64,000 nucleotides of DNA from Roseiarcus sp963782255 (GTDB taxonomy: Bacteria; Pseudomonadota; Alphaproteobacteria; Rhizobiales; Beijerinckiaceae), in assembly GCA_963782255.1 (NCBI GenBank), contig CAWAIS010000001.1, positions 248,001 through 312,000 on the forward strand, read 5' to 3'. Under the pieces are notes generated by a model that saw only the letters and a list, made by a program, of their open reading frames with translations, did no database searches and was not told the origin of the DNA. The position numbers were made by a program, and so were the translations under genes. Shown piece by piece: positions 50,193 through 59,971 of the stretch; the first letter of the stretch is position 1, and every line of letters begins with the position of its first letter.

Positions 50193-50760
50193 TTCCGCCA
50201 GCCTGTGCGGAGGCTCGCCGCGCCAACGCGGGCAGACGATCGGCGAATATATCCCTTTGCTCTTGACGTGGCCTGCGTCGATGCCCTCGCGCCACGCTTT
50301 CATGACGCCGACACTCCCCAATGCGTCACGAAAGTGTCACAAGACAGAAAGTCCGACCCAAGAACAAATCCGTCCTCGGAAGAGCCAGCAAAAGGACACG
50401 CAGTTCACATTGGTCGTCGGTCCCGTGGCAACGCAAGGACGAAACCGCGAATTAATCCTGGTTTCGATGGAACTGCTGCGAAGAGGCCGCAAAGCGATAG
50501 TCTATCCGCGATTTCTGGCTCGGTTTAGCCTCGTTCACTTCGTCGGAAGCCCAAGTTGGCCGCGAATTTCGCGCAATTCTTTGCCAGATTGCCGCCGCTG
50601 GCGTGCGGATTCGAAGGCGGCCGGATTGCCCGCGTCCCTCCGTCCGTATCGGGCAATCAAAAATAATCGGCAGCATCGAACCGCCTGAACGGGTCGCGGA
50701 GCCCCGGACAATCCTTCGACCCTCCTTGGTTGACCCCTTCGTCCGGGCATGGAGGCTAAC
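50193..50760. other. Long leader region before pstS
   Basis: No convincing gene is seen in about 570 bases. It holds a Pho box at 50323-50340. Plus-strand frames in the middle lack homology. The distance from Pho box to pstS (about 420 bases) is long, so part of an original gene or leader may have decayed here. Confidence 0.5.
50323..50340 (+). promoter_or_regulatory. Pho box upstream of the pst genes
   Basis: GCGTCAC-GAAA-GTGTCAC: two 7-base direct repeats with an 11-base period, close to the PhoB consensus CTGTCAT-N4-CTGTCAT. It implies phosphate-starvation control of what follows. Confidence 0.7.
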
Positions 50761-51832
50761 GTGAATTCTTCTTTGCTTCGACGCTTAACTCCGGCCGTCG
50801 CCATCCCGATGGTCGCGCTGGCGTCGATCGCCATGGTCAACGCGCCCCTGGCGGCGACCGGTCAGCAGGTTCGCCTGCTCGAGACGGGATCGACACTCCT
50901 CTACCCGCTGTTCAATCTCTGGGTTGAAGGCTACTCCAAGGCCCATCCCAGCGTCCAAATCACCACGCAGGGAACCGGCAGCGGGACCGGCATCGCCCAG
51001 GCAACCTCAGGCGTGGCGCAGATCGGCACCTCGGACGCCTATTTGAGCAAACCGCTGGTCAAGGCCCATCCGGACCTGCTCAACATTCCCCTGGCCATCT
51101 CCTCGCAGATGGTCAACTACAACATTCCCGACTTGAACAATAAATAGCTCAAGCTGAGCGGACCGTCCGCTACTGGGACGATCAGGCGATCGCCAAGGAC
51201 AATCCGGGCGTGAAATTGCCGCATGAGGCGATTGTGCCCGTGCATCGCACCGACGGCAGCGGCGACACGTTCATCTTCAGCCAGTACCTCTCCGATTCGA
51301 CGCCGTCCTGGGCAAATCGACCAGCTTCGGCACGACCGTGAGCTGGCCGGCCGTGCAGGGCGGGATGGGCGCCGAGGGCAATCCGGGCATGGTCGACGCG
51401 GTGAAAGGCGTCCCCTACTCGATCGCCTATATTGGGATCAGCTTCAAGAACATCGTCGACAAGGATGGTCTCGGCACGGCGCTCCTGCAGAATCGGGCGG
51501 GTGATTTCGTCGCCCCCGACCAGGCGGACGTCAGCGCCGCAGTCAAAGCGACGGCGCCGAGCACGCCGCCCGACGAAAGCGCGAGTCTCATTTTCGCGCC
51601 GGGCGCGAAGTCCTACCCGATCATCAATTACGAATACGCGATCGTGAAGTCCGATCAGCCCTCGCAGGCCGAGGCGGAGGCGCTGAAGAACTTCCTGTCA
51701 TGGGCGATCGACCCTTCCGGAGGCAACTCGCAGAAGTACCTCGAGGCGGTCAATTTCGCGCCGCTGCCGCCCGAGATCGCGAAGCTCAGCAAGGAACAGA
51801 TCGACAAAATCCGCTCCCGGTCGCCGTCATAA
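50761..51832 (+). pseudogene. pstS: Phosphate-binding protein PstS, disrupted
   Basis: The GTG at 50761 follows GGAGG and starts a signal peptide. Homology runs through LLETGSTLLYPLFNLWVEGY and GIAQATSGVAQIGTSDAYLS to NYNIPDLNNK, where a TAG stops it at 51145-51147. The next few residues seem deleted. YWDDQAIAKDNPGVKLPHEA and on to FSQYLSDSTPSW continues in another frame. A second shift near 51310 restores the frame with SWPAVQGGMGAEGNPG, which runs to 51832. Stop, deletion and frameshift together mean the periplasmic phosphate receptor is not made. Confidence 0.85.
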
Positions 51833-52786
51833 GATTCAGACACGGGCTCGCGCTCGTGGCCGGACTGCTGCCGGTCAGTCTGGCGGCAGTCGTGGTTTTC
51901 CTCGCAATTTACGCCTGGCCCGCGGTTCAATTCAACGGGCCGGGTTTTCTCGTGAGCGACGTCTGGAATCTCGGCAATCTCTACACCAATCCCGTCGTGC
52001 GGCACGGAACATCGGTGCAGCCCGGCGCGCATTACGGCATTCTGTTTCTCATCATCGGCACGCTCTCGTCGACGGCGATCGCTCTTGCCCTCGCGGTCCC
52101 CGCCGGCGTCGGCGCGGCGATTTTTCTCGCCGAGGCGGTGACGGGGAATTTGCGGCTCGTCATATCGGTCATGGTGGAGCTGCTCGCGGCGATTCCGAGC
52201 GTCGTCTTCGGGCTCTGGGGCTATGTCCTGATGATCCCCTTCCTCGGCCAGCATGTTTTCCCCTTCCTGGCCGGGGCGCTCGGATTCATTCCGATCTTCG
52301 CCGGACCTTCGGGTAGCGGCTACGGCCTTCTGACCGCCGGCGTCGTGCTCTCGTTGATGATCGTTCCCTTGATCGTCGCGACCATGCGCGACGCCATCGT
52401 CAGCCAGCCGGCGGCGCTGCGAGAATCCGCGCTCGCGTTGGGCGACGCGGTTTGAAACGACATTGGCCGTACTTCTTCCTCGCACCGGGAGAGTTCTCAT
52501 TGGCGCGACCTTTCTCGCCCTCGGGCGTGCGCTTGGCGAGACCATGGCGGTGCTGATGGTCAGCGGCAACGCGCTCAACATCCTGCCGGAAAACATCTAT
52601 GCGCCCGTGTCGACCATGGCGTCCTTCATCGTTTCGCAGCTCGACAGCGCGCTGCAGGACCCTTCCGGAATGGCGGTCCGTTCGCTGGCCGAAATCGCGC
52701 TCGCGCTGCTCCTGATCTCGATCGTCATCAACGTGCTTGCGCGCATGCTGCTGGCCCACTTCGCAACCTCGGCGGCGAGAGGCTGA
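51826..52786 (+). pseudogene. pstC: Phosphate permease PstC, frameshifted
   Basis: Six-helix permease homology (LALVAGLLPVSLAAVVVFLA to PAALRESALALGDAV) ends at a TGA at 52453-52455. The continuation, RFETTLAVLLPRTGRVLIGA and LGRALGETMAVLMVSGN, lies in another frame to 52786. Loss of two bases (or gain of one) near 52444 explains it. A clean start codon is also hard to place: GTG at 51856 is the first candidate. The 5' boundary given is approximate. Confidence 0.85.
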
Positions 52787-53669
52787 TGGCGACGTTCTCC
52801 TCCGCCGGCTCGTTCACCGCCGCCCGGGCCTCCCGCCGGCGCATGCGGCCATCGCGCAGAATCATAGGCGTCATGGGCTGGGCCGCGTCCGGATTGGCGC
52901 TTCTTCTGCTTACCGGCCACATGCTTTCGATTCTCGGCGTCGTGCTGGCGCGCGGTTTAAGCGCCATGTCCCCAGCCTTGTTCACGACCGTCACGCAGGG
53001 AAACGGCGGCGGCCTGCTGAACGCGATCGAAGGCACCGCGGTCCTCTCCGTCGGCGCGATGCTGCTCGCGGTTCCGATCGGCGTCGCCTCCGGCCTCTAT
53101 GTCTCCGAATACAGGCGGACGAACTGGGCCAGCGCCGTCCGGTTTATTTCGGACGTGCTCGTGGGGGTGCCTTCTATCGTCTTGGGTTACTTCGGCTACG
53201 TCACCACGGTCGAGTGGCTCGGCTGGAATTTCTCCGTCGCCGCCGCGTCGATCGTGCTGGCGATGCTCTGCGTTCCCTACATTTGCCGGACGACCGAGCT
53301 CGCCTTGCGTCAGGTGTCGAACGACCTGCGGGAGGCGGCCTATGCGCTGGGGGCCAGCGAGGGCACGGTGATCCTGCGGGTTTGCGTGCCGGCCGCACTG
53401 CCTGCGATTTTGACCGGCATCCTGCTTGCGCTTGCGATTTCCGTCGGCGAGACGGCGCCGCTCCTCTAACCGCCGGCTGGTCGAGCTACATGTGGGACGG
53501 CCGGCTGACCAACTCGCCGATCGGCTACCTGACTTATGTGATCTGGACCTTCATCAACGAGCCGTTCGCAGCGGCGAATGCGCTCGCCTACGCCGCTGGG
53601 TTCCTCGTGACGGCTTTCGTGCTCGTCATCAACCTGATCGCCCGGCTCTTCTTAAGCGGGCGGGTCTAA
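52786..53669 (+). pseudogene. pstA: Phosphate permease PstA, frameshifted
   Basis: The ATG at 52786 overlaps the pstC stop. Homology is good through VGVPSIVLGYFGYVTTVEW and LALAISVGETAPLL, then TAA at 53467-53469. The rest, TAGWSSYMWDGRLTNSPIGY to the stop at 53669, is in another frame; a single lost base near 53480 would join them. pstB and phoU are not downstream, so the locus is both truncated and decayed. Confidence 0.85.
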
Positions 53670-53672
53670 AGT

Positions 53673-54149
53673 TCAGTTCGACGCGCGGACCTCGTTGCAC
53701 GAGAAGTCGAGCTTCACCGACTTCTCCGTCTTTCCTGCGTGGACAGTGACGGCGAGCGGCGCGCAGGTCGCATTCTCGAGATAGACCGCCTTGTGCTCGA
53801 TCCCGTCGGGCCCGAAAATGAAATTCGTGAAGGCCTTGTGGGTGATGAGCTTGTGGCCGCCGTGGCCGGTCTGGATGAGGTCGACGGTGGCGGTCGCATA
53901 CTTGGGCGAGAAATTCCTGTCGCCCTCGAAGGTGAAATCGAGGAGCACCCCCGTCGCCGTGTCGCCATCCGGCGCGCCCCCCTTCGGCGCGTCGACGAGC
54001 GGCGGCGCGTCGACGAGATCGTCCGAAAGCTTGCCCGCGTGTTCGAGGAAGACGTAAGCCTTGATGTCGGCGATCTTCAGGTCCGCGGCCCGAGCTTCGC
54101 CGGCGAGCAAAACGCACGCAGCTGCAACAGCGGCGCCGATCGTTCTCAT
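53673..54149 (-). CDS. Exported protein of unknown function
   Basis: A 158-residue protein with a signal peptide (residues 1-21, ending ARA) and a beta-rich mature part with two Cys residues (NATCAPLAV and DFSCNEV) that could pair. No family recognised. Its end is 4 bases from the end of the pstA remnant, convergent. Confidence 0.6.
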   Translation of the reverse strand: MRTIGAAVAAACVLLAGEARAADLKIADIKAYVFLEHAGKLSDDLVDAPPLVDAPKGGAPDGDTATGVLLDFTFEGDRNFSPKYATATVDLIQTGHGGHKLITHKAFTNFIFGPDGIEHKAVYLENATCAPLAVTVHAGKTEKSVKLDFSCNEVRASN

Positions 54150-54182
54150 CAGTCCCCCAAAAGAAGCGCGGGTAACCGCGCT

Positions 54183-54219
54183 AACAAAAGCCCCCGTCCG
54201 CGGGCTAAGCGAACGGGGG
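54183..54219 (-). terminator. Intrinsic terminator of the Bax-inhibitor-like gene
   Basis: On the minus strand CCCCCGT and ACGGGGG form a 7-base-pair stem (54191-54197 with 54213-54219), followed by CTTTTGTT. It lies about 31 bases beyond the stop at 54250. Confidence 0.75.
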
Positions 54220-54249
54220 TCATTAACTCTCTCAGTTGACGGCGATGTG

Positions 54250-55017
54250 TCAGTTGTTGCGCTGCGAACCCGTCAGCATCAGGATCGCCTGGAACATGTT
54301 GATGAAGTCGAGGTAGAGGCGCAGCGCGCCGTGGATCGACTTCTTATGCACCATCTCGTAGCTGTCGCCCTCGAAATACATTTCCTTGATCGACTGGGTG
54401 TCCCAGGCGGTTAGGCCGGCGAACACGATGACGCAGATGACCGACAGCGCGAACTGAAGGCCCGTGCTGTGCAGGAACATGTTGATCAGGCTCGCGATGA
54501 TGAGGCCGACGACGCCCATCATCATGAACGACCCCATCGACGAAAGGCTGCGCTGCGTCGTGTAGCCGTAGAGGCTCAAGCTTGCGAAGGCCGCGGCGGT
54601 CGCGAAGAACGCGCGCCCGAACGAAGCCCCGGTGTAGACGACCAGCAACGCCGAGAGCGAGAGGCCGATCAGCGCCGCGAAGGCGATGAAGGCGTTGCGG
54701 GCGGTCGCAACCGACATCGTGTTGATGCGAGCCGAGAGCCAGAACACCAGCGCGAGCGGCGAGAGCACGATCACCCAGCGCAGCGGCGAGACGTATATCG
54801 CCCGGCCGAAGTCGGTCAGCATCAGTCTGCCGGCTTCAGTCTGAACCGTGCCGAACTGGAACGCCGCCCAGGCGACGAGTTCGGTGACGCCGAGGCCGAG
54901 GGTCATGTAGTTGTAGACGCCGATCATGTAGGAGCGCAGGCCCTGATCGACGGCGACGCCGGACCGTGCGATCCCCGCGCCGGAGCGCGAGTTGGCGTAG
55001 CGGTCAAAGTCGGACAT
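54250..55017 (-). CDS. Bax inhibitor-1 / YccA family membrane protein
   Basis: A 255-residue protein with seven membrane helices, including GVYNYMTLGLGVTELVAWAA, FAFIALIGLSLSAL-like segments and CVIVFAGLTAWDTQSIKEMY, the YccA/YbhL family signature near the C-terminus with conserved acidic residues. Family members are proposed to leak Ca2+ or to modulate the FtsH protease. Complete, with its own terminator. Confidence 0.92.
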   Translation of the reverse strand: MSDFDRYANSRSGAGIARSGVAVDQGLRSYMIGVYNYMTLGLGVTELVAWAAFQFGTVQTEAGRLMLTDFGRAIYVSPLRWVIVLSPLALVFWLSARINTMSVATARNAFIAFAALIGLSLSALLVVYTGASFGRAFFATAAAFASLSLYGYTTQRSLSSMGSFMMMGVVGLIIASLINMFLHSTGLQFALSVICVIVFAGLTAWDTQSIKEMYFEGDSYEMVHKKSIHGALRLYLDFINMFQAILMLTGSQRNN

Positions 55018-55614
55018 GGGAAGGAGACCTCACTGGTGGTGCGCCGGTCGGAAGAGCCCAGCCCGCGCGTCCGCTATAATATGGCGGAGCGCCATTCCCC
55101 CGCAAGAGGCGCCGCTTTAAGGTTTCGTAATGCAGCTAAGGTTTCGTGATGGCGCGCCTCAGTGCCCGGCGCCGCTCGCCGCGCCGCTTGAGCCTCCGCA
55201 TCAGCGCGACGAAGCTCACGCCGGGGCGAGGAATATCCAGGGGCGTCGCCGCAGGTTTGGGCTGGGGTAAATATGTACAGTTTGATTGCGCTGGAACCTT
55301 GCGACAATTTGGGCTCATCGCGTTAGCCATTGGCTGGGTCGGTCAAAGTCTAACGCTCCACCCGAACGGGAATGTCGCGAAGGGGCGGTAAGCTGCCGGT
55401 CGCGGTGGATTTTTTGCGCGATTTGCCCGGTCCAGCGACTTACGTGCAATGCGCCGCTCTTGCGCGACCGCTGTCAAGACGCCTTAGAGCGAACTCACCG
55501 ACGCGCCATGGGTAGCCGTATCTGTTGGGGCGGTGGAACCGCGGCGTTCTCTCGATTCGCCGTCGGCGCAGCCTGCGCCGGCCACGAAGTCTGCGCCGCC
55601 CGAACGCAAACCGA
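55018..55614. other. Intergenic region of about 600 bases
   Basis: It holds the promoter of the Bax-inhibitor-like gene. Around 55116-55150 TAAGGTTTCGTAATG and TAAGGTTTCGTGATG form a near-perfect direct repeat 20 or so bases apart. I see no credible gene; the Arg-rich frames here are composition effects. Confidence 0.5.
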
Positions 55615-57549
55615 TCATCGGACGGCTTGCTTGGCGCGCTCTTCGTCGCAGATTTTCAGGCGCTTGAGCTTCGGGAAGTCGGCAAGCTTCTCGCCCGGAA
55701 CGCACATCGGCGCGCCGGCTTTCTGGAGCGAGGCGATGAGCTGGTCGGCCTCCTGTTGGCGAGAATAGGCGACTTCGAAACTCATGTACGTCTCGACCGT
55801 GGCCTGGGGATACATTTGCTTCCATTCCGCGATGGTCGCCGCGGCGTCATCGGCCGCTCCAGCCTCGATTTGCGCCGCTGCGCGGAAGCCGAGACTCCAC
55901 AACGTGTGGGCCTGCACCCATGCATCATTGCGCTTCGTCGCCTCGATCGTCTCCGCGTATCGCTTGGTAAAAAAATAATCTTCGAAGCAAAGCGGTGCAT
56001 AATACACCGGCGTCGCGGAATTGAGACGATAGGCCTTGTCGCAAAGCGCCGCGCCTTGTTCAGGCTTGCCCAAATTAGACATGGACCCCGCGACATGCGC
56101 CATAGTGAAGGCCGAACTCGGATTGAGCTCCAGCGCCCGATTCAGTTCGACCGCGCCCTGCGCAAAGTCGCCCCACCAAGCCAACTTGTCGCCGAGGGCG
56201 ACGTGGCCCTCCGCGTCGTAAGGATCGATCTCGATCGCCTTCCGGGCCAGCCGTTCAAGCTCGTTCCCCGCCTCGCCAATGTCGCGGTTCGGAAATGAAG
56301 CTAACATCAATATCGCCCAACCCTTTTTCACATAAGGGAGAACGAATTGGGGGTCCTTGGCGATCGCCGCGTCAAAGAACTTGATTGATTTGGCGAAACC
56401 CTCCTCGCCTCCTTTGATGAAATCGGCGTAGCCGAGCGCGAAGAGGTCATAGGCCTCGAGGTCGGACGGCCCCTTGCGTCTCGCCGCCGCGGCCGCGAGG
56501 CTCGTCAGCAAGCCCCGGTTCCCGAGCGTGGAGATGACGCCGTCGGCGACTTCGTTCTGCACCGCGAAGATATCGCCGCTGGGGCGATCCCATCGGTTCG
56601 ACCAAAGGCTGGCGCCCGTGGCGCCATCTTGGAACTGGGCGCTGACGCGAAATTGATCGCCCTCGCGCTGGATCGCGCCCGTCAGGACATAACGAACGTT
56701 CAAATCCCTGGCGATCCGCCGGACGTCGGCACCTCTGCTCCCATAAGCCTCAGTCGTGGAACTGCCGATGACATCGAGGTTGCGCAGGCGCGAAAAGTCG
56801 ATCGAAATGTCGTTGGCGACGCCCCGAGCGAGGCGATCGGTCGCCGCGTCGCCTCCCGCGACCTCGAACGGCATGACGGCGATGGACGGGACCGACGAGA
56901 GCGTCACGCGGTGCGCATACCACCAGCTTCCGCCGACGACCATCAGCGCAGCCAGCGCGGCCGCGATCGCCGGACGGGCGCGCTTGACATATCGGGGAAG
57001 CGCGCGACGCCAGCCCGGAGCGGACCCATCGAGCCGCACCGCGTAGGTTCGCACCGGCCGGCTGATGTTCTTCACCTGCTGCTCGCCGGTGAAGTCGAGC
57101 GGCAATCCGAGCTTGCCCTGCAACTGGTCGTAGGCTGTGCCGGAAATCAAGATTCCGCTCGGCTGGCAAATCTGCTCCAGCCGCGCCGCGACGTTGACGC
57201 CGTCGCCGAGCAGGTCGTCGCCCTCGACCACCACGTCGCCGAGATTGATCCCGACGCGGAAGACGAGGCGCTTTTCCGGCGCGGTTCCTTGCTGGCGTTC
57301 CTGCACGCTCTTCTGCATCGCGACAGCGAAGGCGACCGCGTCGACGACCGAGCCGAATTCGGCGATGAAGCCGTCGCCCATCGTCATGACGATCCGCCCG
57401 CTATTCTCGGCAAGGAGCGGATCGATGGTCGTGGCTCGAACGTCTTTCAGAGCCGCGAGGGTGGAACTTTCGTCGGCCTCGATCTTGCCCGAATACCCCA
57501 CCACGTCGGCGGCGAGTATGGCGGCCAGTCTCCGCACCGTACGTTCCAT
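55615..57549 (-). CDS. Adenylate/guanylate cyclase (class III) with membrane helix and TPR-like region
   Basis: A 644-residue protein. The N-terminal class III cyclase domain (about residues 1-175) shows LAADVVGYSGKIEADE, MGDGFIAEFGSV, INLGDVVVEGDDLLGDGVNVAARLE, with metal-binding Asp residues present. A single membrane helix follows (about 213-233), then a TolB-like domain (PSIAVMPFEVAGG ... DLNVRYVLTGAIQR) and tetratricopeptide-like repeats to the end. The ATG at 57549 starts the homology. It would make cAMP or cGMP in response to a periplasmic signal. Confidence 0.88.
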   Translation of the reverse strand: MERTVRRLAAILAADVVGYSGKIEADESSTLAALKDVRATTIDPLLAENSGRIVMTMGDGFIAEFGSVVDAVAFAVAMQKSVQERQQGTAPEKRLVFRVGINLGDVVVEGDDLLGDGVNVAARLEQICQPSGILISGTAYDQLQGKLGLPLDFTGEQQVKNISRPVRTYAVRLDGSAPGWRRALPRYVKRARPAIAAALAALMVVGGSWWYAHRVTLSSVPSIAVMPFEVAGGDAATDRLARGVANDISIDFSRLRNLDVIGSSTTEAYGSRGADVRRIARDLNVRYVLTGAIQREGDQFRVSAQFQDGATGASLWSNRWDRPSGDIFAVQNEVADGVISTLGNRGLLTSLAAAAARRKGPSDLEAYDLFALGYADFIKGGEEGFAKSIKFFDAAIAKDPQFVLPYVKKGWAILMLASFPNRDIGEAGNELERLARKAIEIDPYDAEGHVALGDKLAWWGDFAQGAVELNRALELNPSSAFTMAHVAGSMSNLGKPEQGAALCDKAYRLNSATPVYYAPLCFEDYFFTKRYAETIEATKRNDAWVQAHTLWSLGFRAAAQIEAGAADDAAATIAEWKQMYPQATVETYMSFEVAYSRQQEADQLIASLQKAGAPMCVPGEKLADFPKLKRLKICDEERAKQAVR

Positions 57550-57657
57550 GGTGCTCTCCCTCGCGACGGCGCCTTCATTGTGTATGTTGCCTGATCTGAC
57601 GTACCTTATCTGGGACGCCGATTTCAGTCTCAATGCTACGCCGCTTCGGCTTTGCGG

Positions 57658-57807
57658 CTAAAGTTGGGCCGTAATTGCGCGCTTTTTATGGAACAAAGCG
57701 AGCGCACGTTCCAGATGATCCCGCGCCTGGCGATACTCGCCGGCGAACCAGCAAGTTGTCCCCGCGGCGCGATGGGCGACGCCGGCGACGGGCGAATTGG
57801 GTCTCAC
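57658..57807 (-). pseudogene. C-terminal fragment of another cyclase/ATPase-TPR protein
   Basis: About 49 residues, VRPNSPVAGVAHRAAGTTCW then FAGEYRQARDHLERALALF, match the TPR end of class III cyclases that carry AAA ATPase and TPR domains. No start or catalytic domain is near; the frame ends at 57658. It is a relic lying just upstream of the intact cyclase gene. Confidence 0.55.
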
Positions 57808-58351
57808 CTCGGTGTGACCCCCGGATATTTCGGGACGGCCCGCGAAACATCGAACGGCGGCTTCGGGTCGAAGGCGGTCGGTCGGCGATCCCTCATGACC
57901 GGGCCTTACCGGGTGAAAGCCCAGTTCTGACGAAAAAACCGAAAGGAACGCCCGCCTCCCACAGCCAACGCTATAGAGCCCGACAATTCCTTCCAAAAAT
58001 CAGAATCTCGTGCTAACGTTCGCGAATGAGAATATCCAAGCTCTCTCCAATCTGTCCGGGCGGCGAGGTTTCCGCACGTGTCCCTGATCGCCTTATTTAG
58101 GACACAAACAGAGGAAAAACCGCGCAAGAATTTTTTTTATCCGCGAAACCGCCATAACCCATTGAAAAGGCTCATTTCGGACGAGAGAATCCAAGGAAAT
58201 CCAAGGAAATCCAAGACCCGTTTGGCAGCCTTTTAAGCGGGTTTCGGCGTTTTCCAAGCAAATCCAAATGGCGCCAAAAAGCCGCAATCTGAGCACCGCT
58301 TCCCGCTGATCGAGGGGCCGTGTTCCGGAGCGGGACGAACTCAAGTCGACG
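57808..58351. other. Non-coding stretch containing decamer-repeat copy B
   Basis: Apart from the repeat at 58156-58214 and a T-run near 58131-58139, nothing recognisable is present. Confidence 0.5.
58156..58214. repeat. Decamer-repeat element, copy B
   Basis: Positions 58156-58205 match 26168-26217 at 47 of 50 bases, in the same orientation. Three perfect 10-base steps follow (gagaatccaa, ggaaatccaa, ggaaatccaa) and two more units occur at 58249-58268. It lies about 140 bases past the 3' end of the emrB-like gene, again downstream of a minus-strand gene. Confidence 0.75.
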
Positions 58352-59971
58352 CTAGTGCCCGGCGCCGCCCGGCGCGCCGCCCGGTCGGCGCATGAAGGCC
58401 GCCAGGCCGACACAGCCAAGGAAGAGCGCGGTCAGGGCCAGGAAAACGTCGGCCAGCGCCATCACCTCCGCCTGTCGGCGGACGATGAGGGCGAGCTGGC
58501 GGGTGGCGGCAAGCTCGGCGTCCGAGCCGCGCGCGGCCAGAGCGGCGGTCATGTCGGCCAGCGTGTCGACCGCGACCTGACGCCCCCAGGTGACGGACTC
58601 GCGTAAGCGCTCGAGATGCAGGTCCATGCGCTTGTCCAGCATCGTGTTGATGAGCGCGAGCCCCACCGCGCCGCCTAGATTGCGCATCAGGTTGAACAGC
58701 CCCGAGGCGTTTTTGATCTTGTGCGGCGACATGGTCCCGAGCGCCAGATTGTTGATCGGCACCATGGAGAGCATCAGGCCGACGCCGCGAAAGATCTGCG
58801 GCCACAAGAGCTCCCAAAAGTCCCAGTCGACCGTCACAAAGGACGCCTGATAGGTACCGATGGCGAAGAAGACGAACCCGGTCGCGATCATCAGACGCGG
58901 GTCGACCCGCGTCATCAACCGTCCGGCCAAGGGCGCGGTTAAGAACATGCAGACGCCGGTCACGAACATCGTCTTGCCGATCATGAGCGACGAGTAGCCG
59001 CGCACGACGGCGAGATAGACCGGATAGATGTAGGTCAGCCCGTAGAGGCCGATGCCGAGCACGAAGCCGAACATCGTGCCGGTCCAGAAGTTGCGGTCGC
59101 GGAAGGCGGTGAGATCGACGATCGGTTGGCGAGCGGTCGCAACGCGCCAGAAGAACAGGACCCCGCAGAGCGCCGAGACGACGATGGCGATCGTCACCGG
59201 CCCGCTCTCGAGCCAGTCCTTCGACGGCCCCTCCTCGAGCGCATATTCCATCGCCCCGAGAAAGCCCGCCATCGTCGCCAGGCCAAAATAGTCGAAGTGG
59301 GTCAGGAGCGACCAGTCGGGTTCGTCGAAGTCGATGAGCAGCCACGCCGCGGCGGTGACGATGACGCCGGGACCCAGATTGATGAGAAACAGCCAGTGCC
59401 AGGAAAACCAGTCGGTGAGATACCCGCCGACTGTTGGCCCGATGGTCGGGGCCAGCGTCGCGACGAGGCCGATGATCGGCGCGATGAACGGCTGCTTCGA
59501 GCGCGGAAAAATCGTGAAGGCCGAGGCGAACACCGTCGGGATCATGCCGCCGCCGATGAAGCCCTGCAGCGCGCGCCAGACAATCATCTCGTTGATCGAG
59601 CTCGCCTGCGCGCACATGAAGCTCATCAGCGTGAAGCCGCCGGCGGAGATGGTGAAGATGACGCGCGTCGAGACGACCCGCGAGAGGAAGCCCGAGAGCG
59701 GGATCATGATCACTTCGGCGATCAGGTAGCTGGTCTGAACCCAGGTGACCTCGTCGGACGAAGCCGAGAGACCCGCCTGAATCTGCGATAGCGACGCCGA
59801 GACGACCTGGATGTCCAGGATGGCCATGAACATCCCGAACACCATGAAGATGAACGCGGCGAGCCGCTTCACGGAGAAATGCGGGACCGCAAAGCCCGGC
59901 GGTCCGACGGGGCGAGCAGGCGCTGCTCGCGCAACCGCCGCCTGCGCGGGAAGAGCGACCGCGTCGCTCAC
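58352..59971 (-). CDS. MFS multidrug efflux permease, DHA2/EmrB family
   Basis: A 539-residue, 14-helix proton antiporter. It has MVFGMFMAILDIQVVSASLS (first helix, family Asp), the GFLSRVVSTRVIFTIS loop and RALQGFIGGGMIPTVFASAF (motif C region). With the HlyD-type partner upstream, from which it is separated by a 4-base overlap, it would form a tripartite pump with an outer-membrane channel. The Gly-rich C-terminus (GGAPGGAGH) is unusual but harmless. Confidence 0.93.
   Translation of the reverse strand: MSDAVALPAQAAVARAAPARPVGPPGFAVPHFSVKRLAAFIFMVFGMFMAILDIQVVSASLSQIQAGLSASSDEVTWVQTSYLIAEVIMIPLSGFLSRVVSTRVIFTISAGGFTLMSFMCAQASSINEMIVWRALQGFIGGGMIPTVFASAFTIFPRSKQPFIAPIIGLVATLAPTIGPTVGGYLTDWFSWHWLFLINLGPGVIVTAAAWLLIDFDEPDWSLLTHFDYFGLATMAGFLGAMEYALEEGPSKDWLESGPVTIAIVVSALCGVLFFWRVATARQPIVDLTAFRDRNFWTGTMFGFVLGIGLYGLTYIYPVYLAVVRGYSSLMIGKTMFVTGVCMFLTAPLAGRLMTRVDPRLMIATGFVFFAIGTYQASFVTVDWDFWELLWPQIFRGVGLMLSMVPINNLALGTMSPHKIKNASGLFNLMRNLGGAVGLALINTMLDKRMDLHLERLRESVTWGRQVAVDTLADMTAALAARGSDAELAATRQLALIVRRQAEVMALADVFLALTALFLGCVGLAAFMRRPGGAPGGAGH

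Noticed and set aside
50257..50688. A 143-codon plus-strand frame before pstS
   Set aside because: No homology, no ribosome-binding site, basic composition typical of chance frames.
51145..51147. Amber codon in pstS as a recoding site
   Set aside because: It is accompanied by a deletion and a frameshift in the same gene and by frameshifts in pstC and pstA, so decay is simpler.
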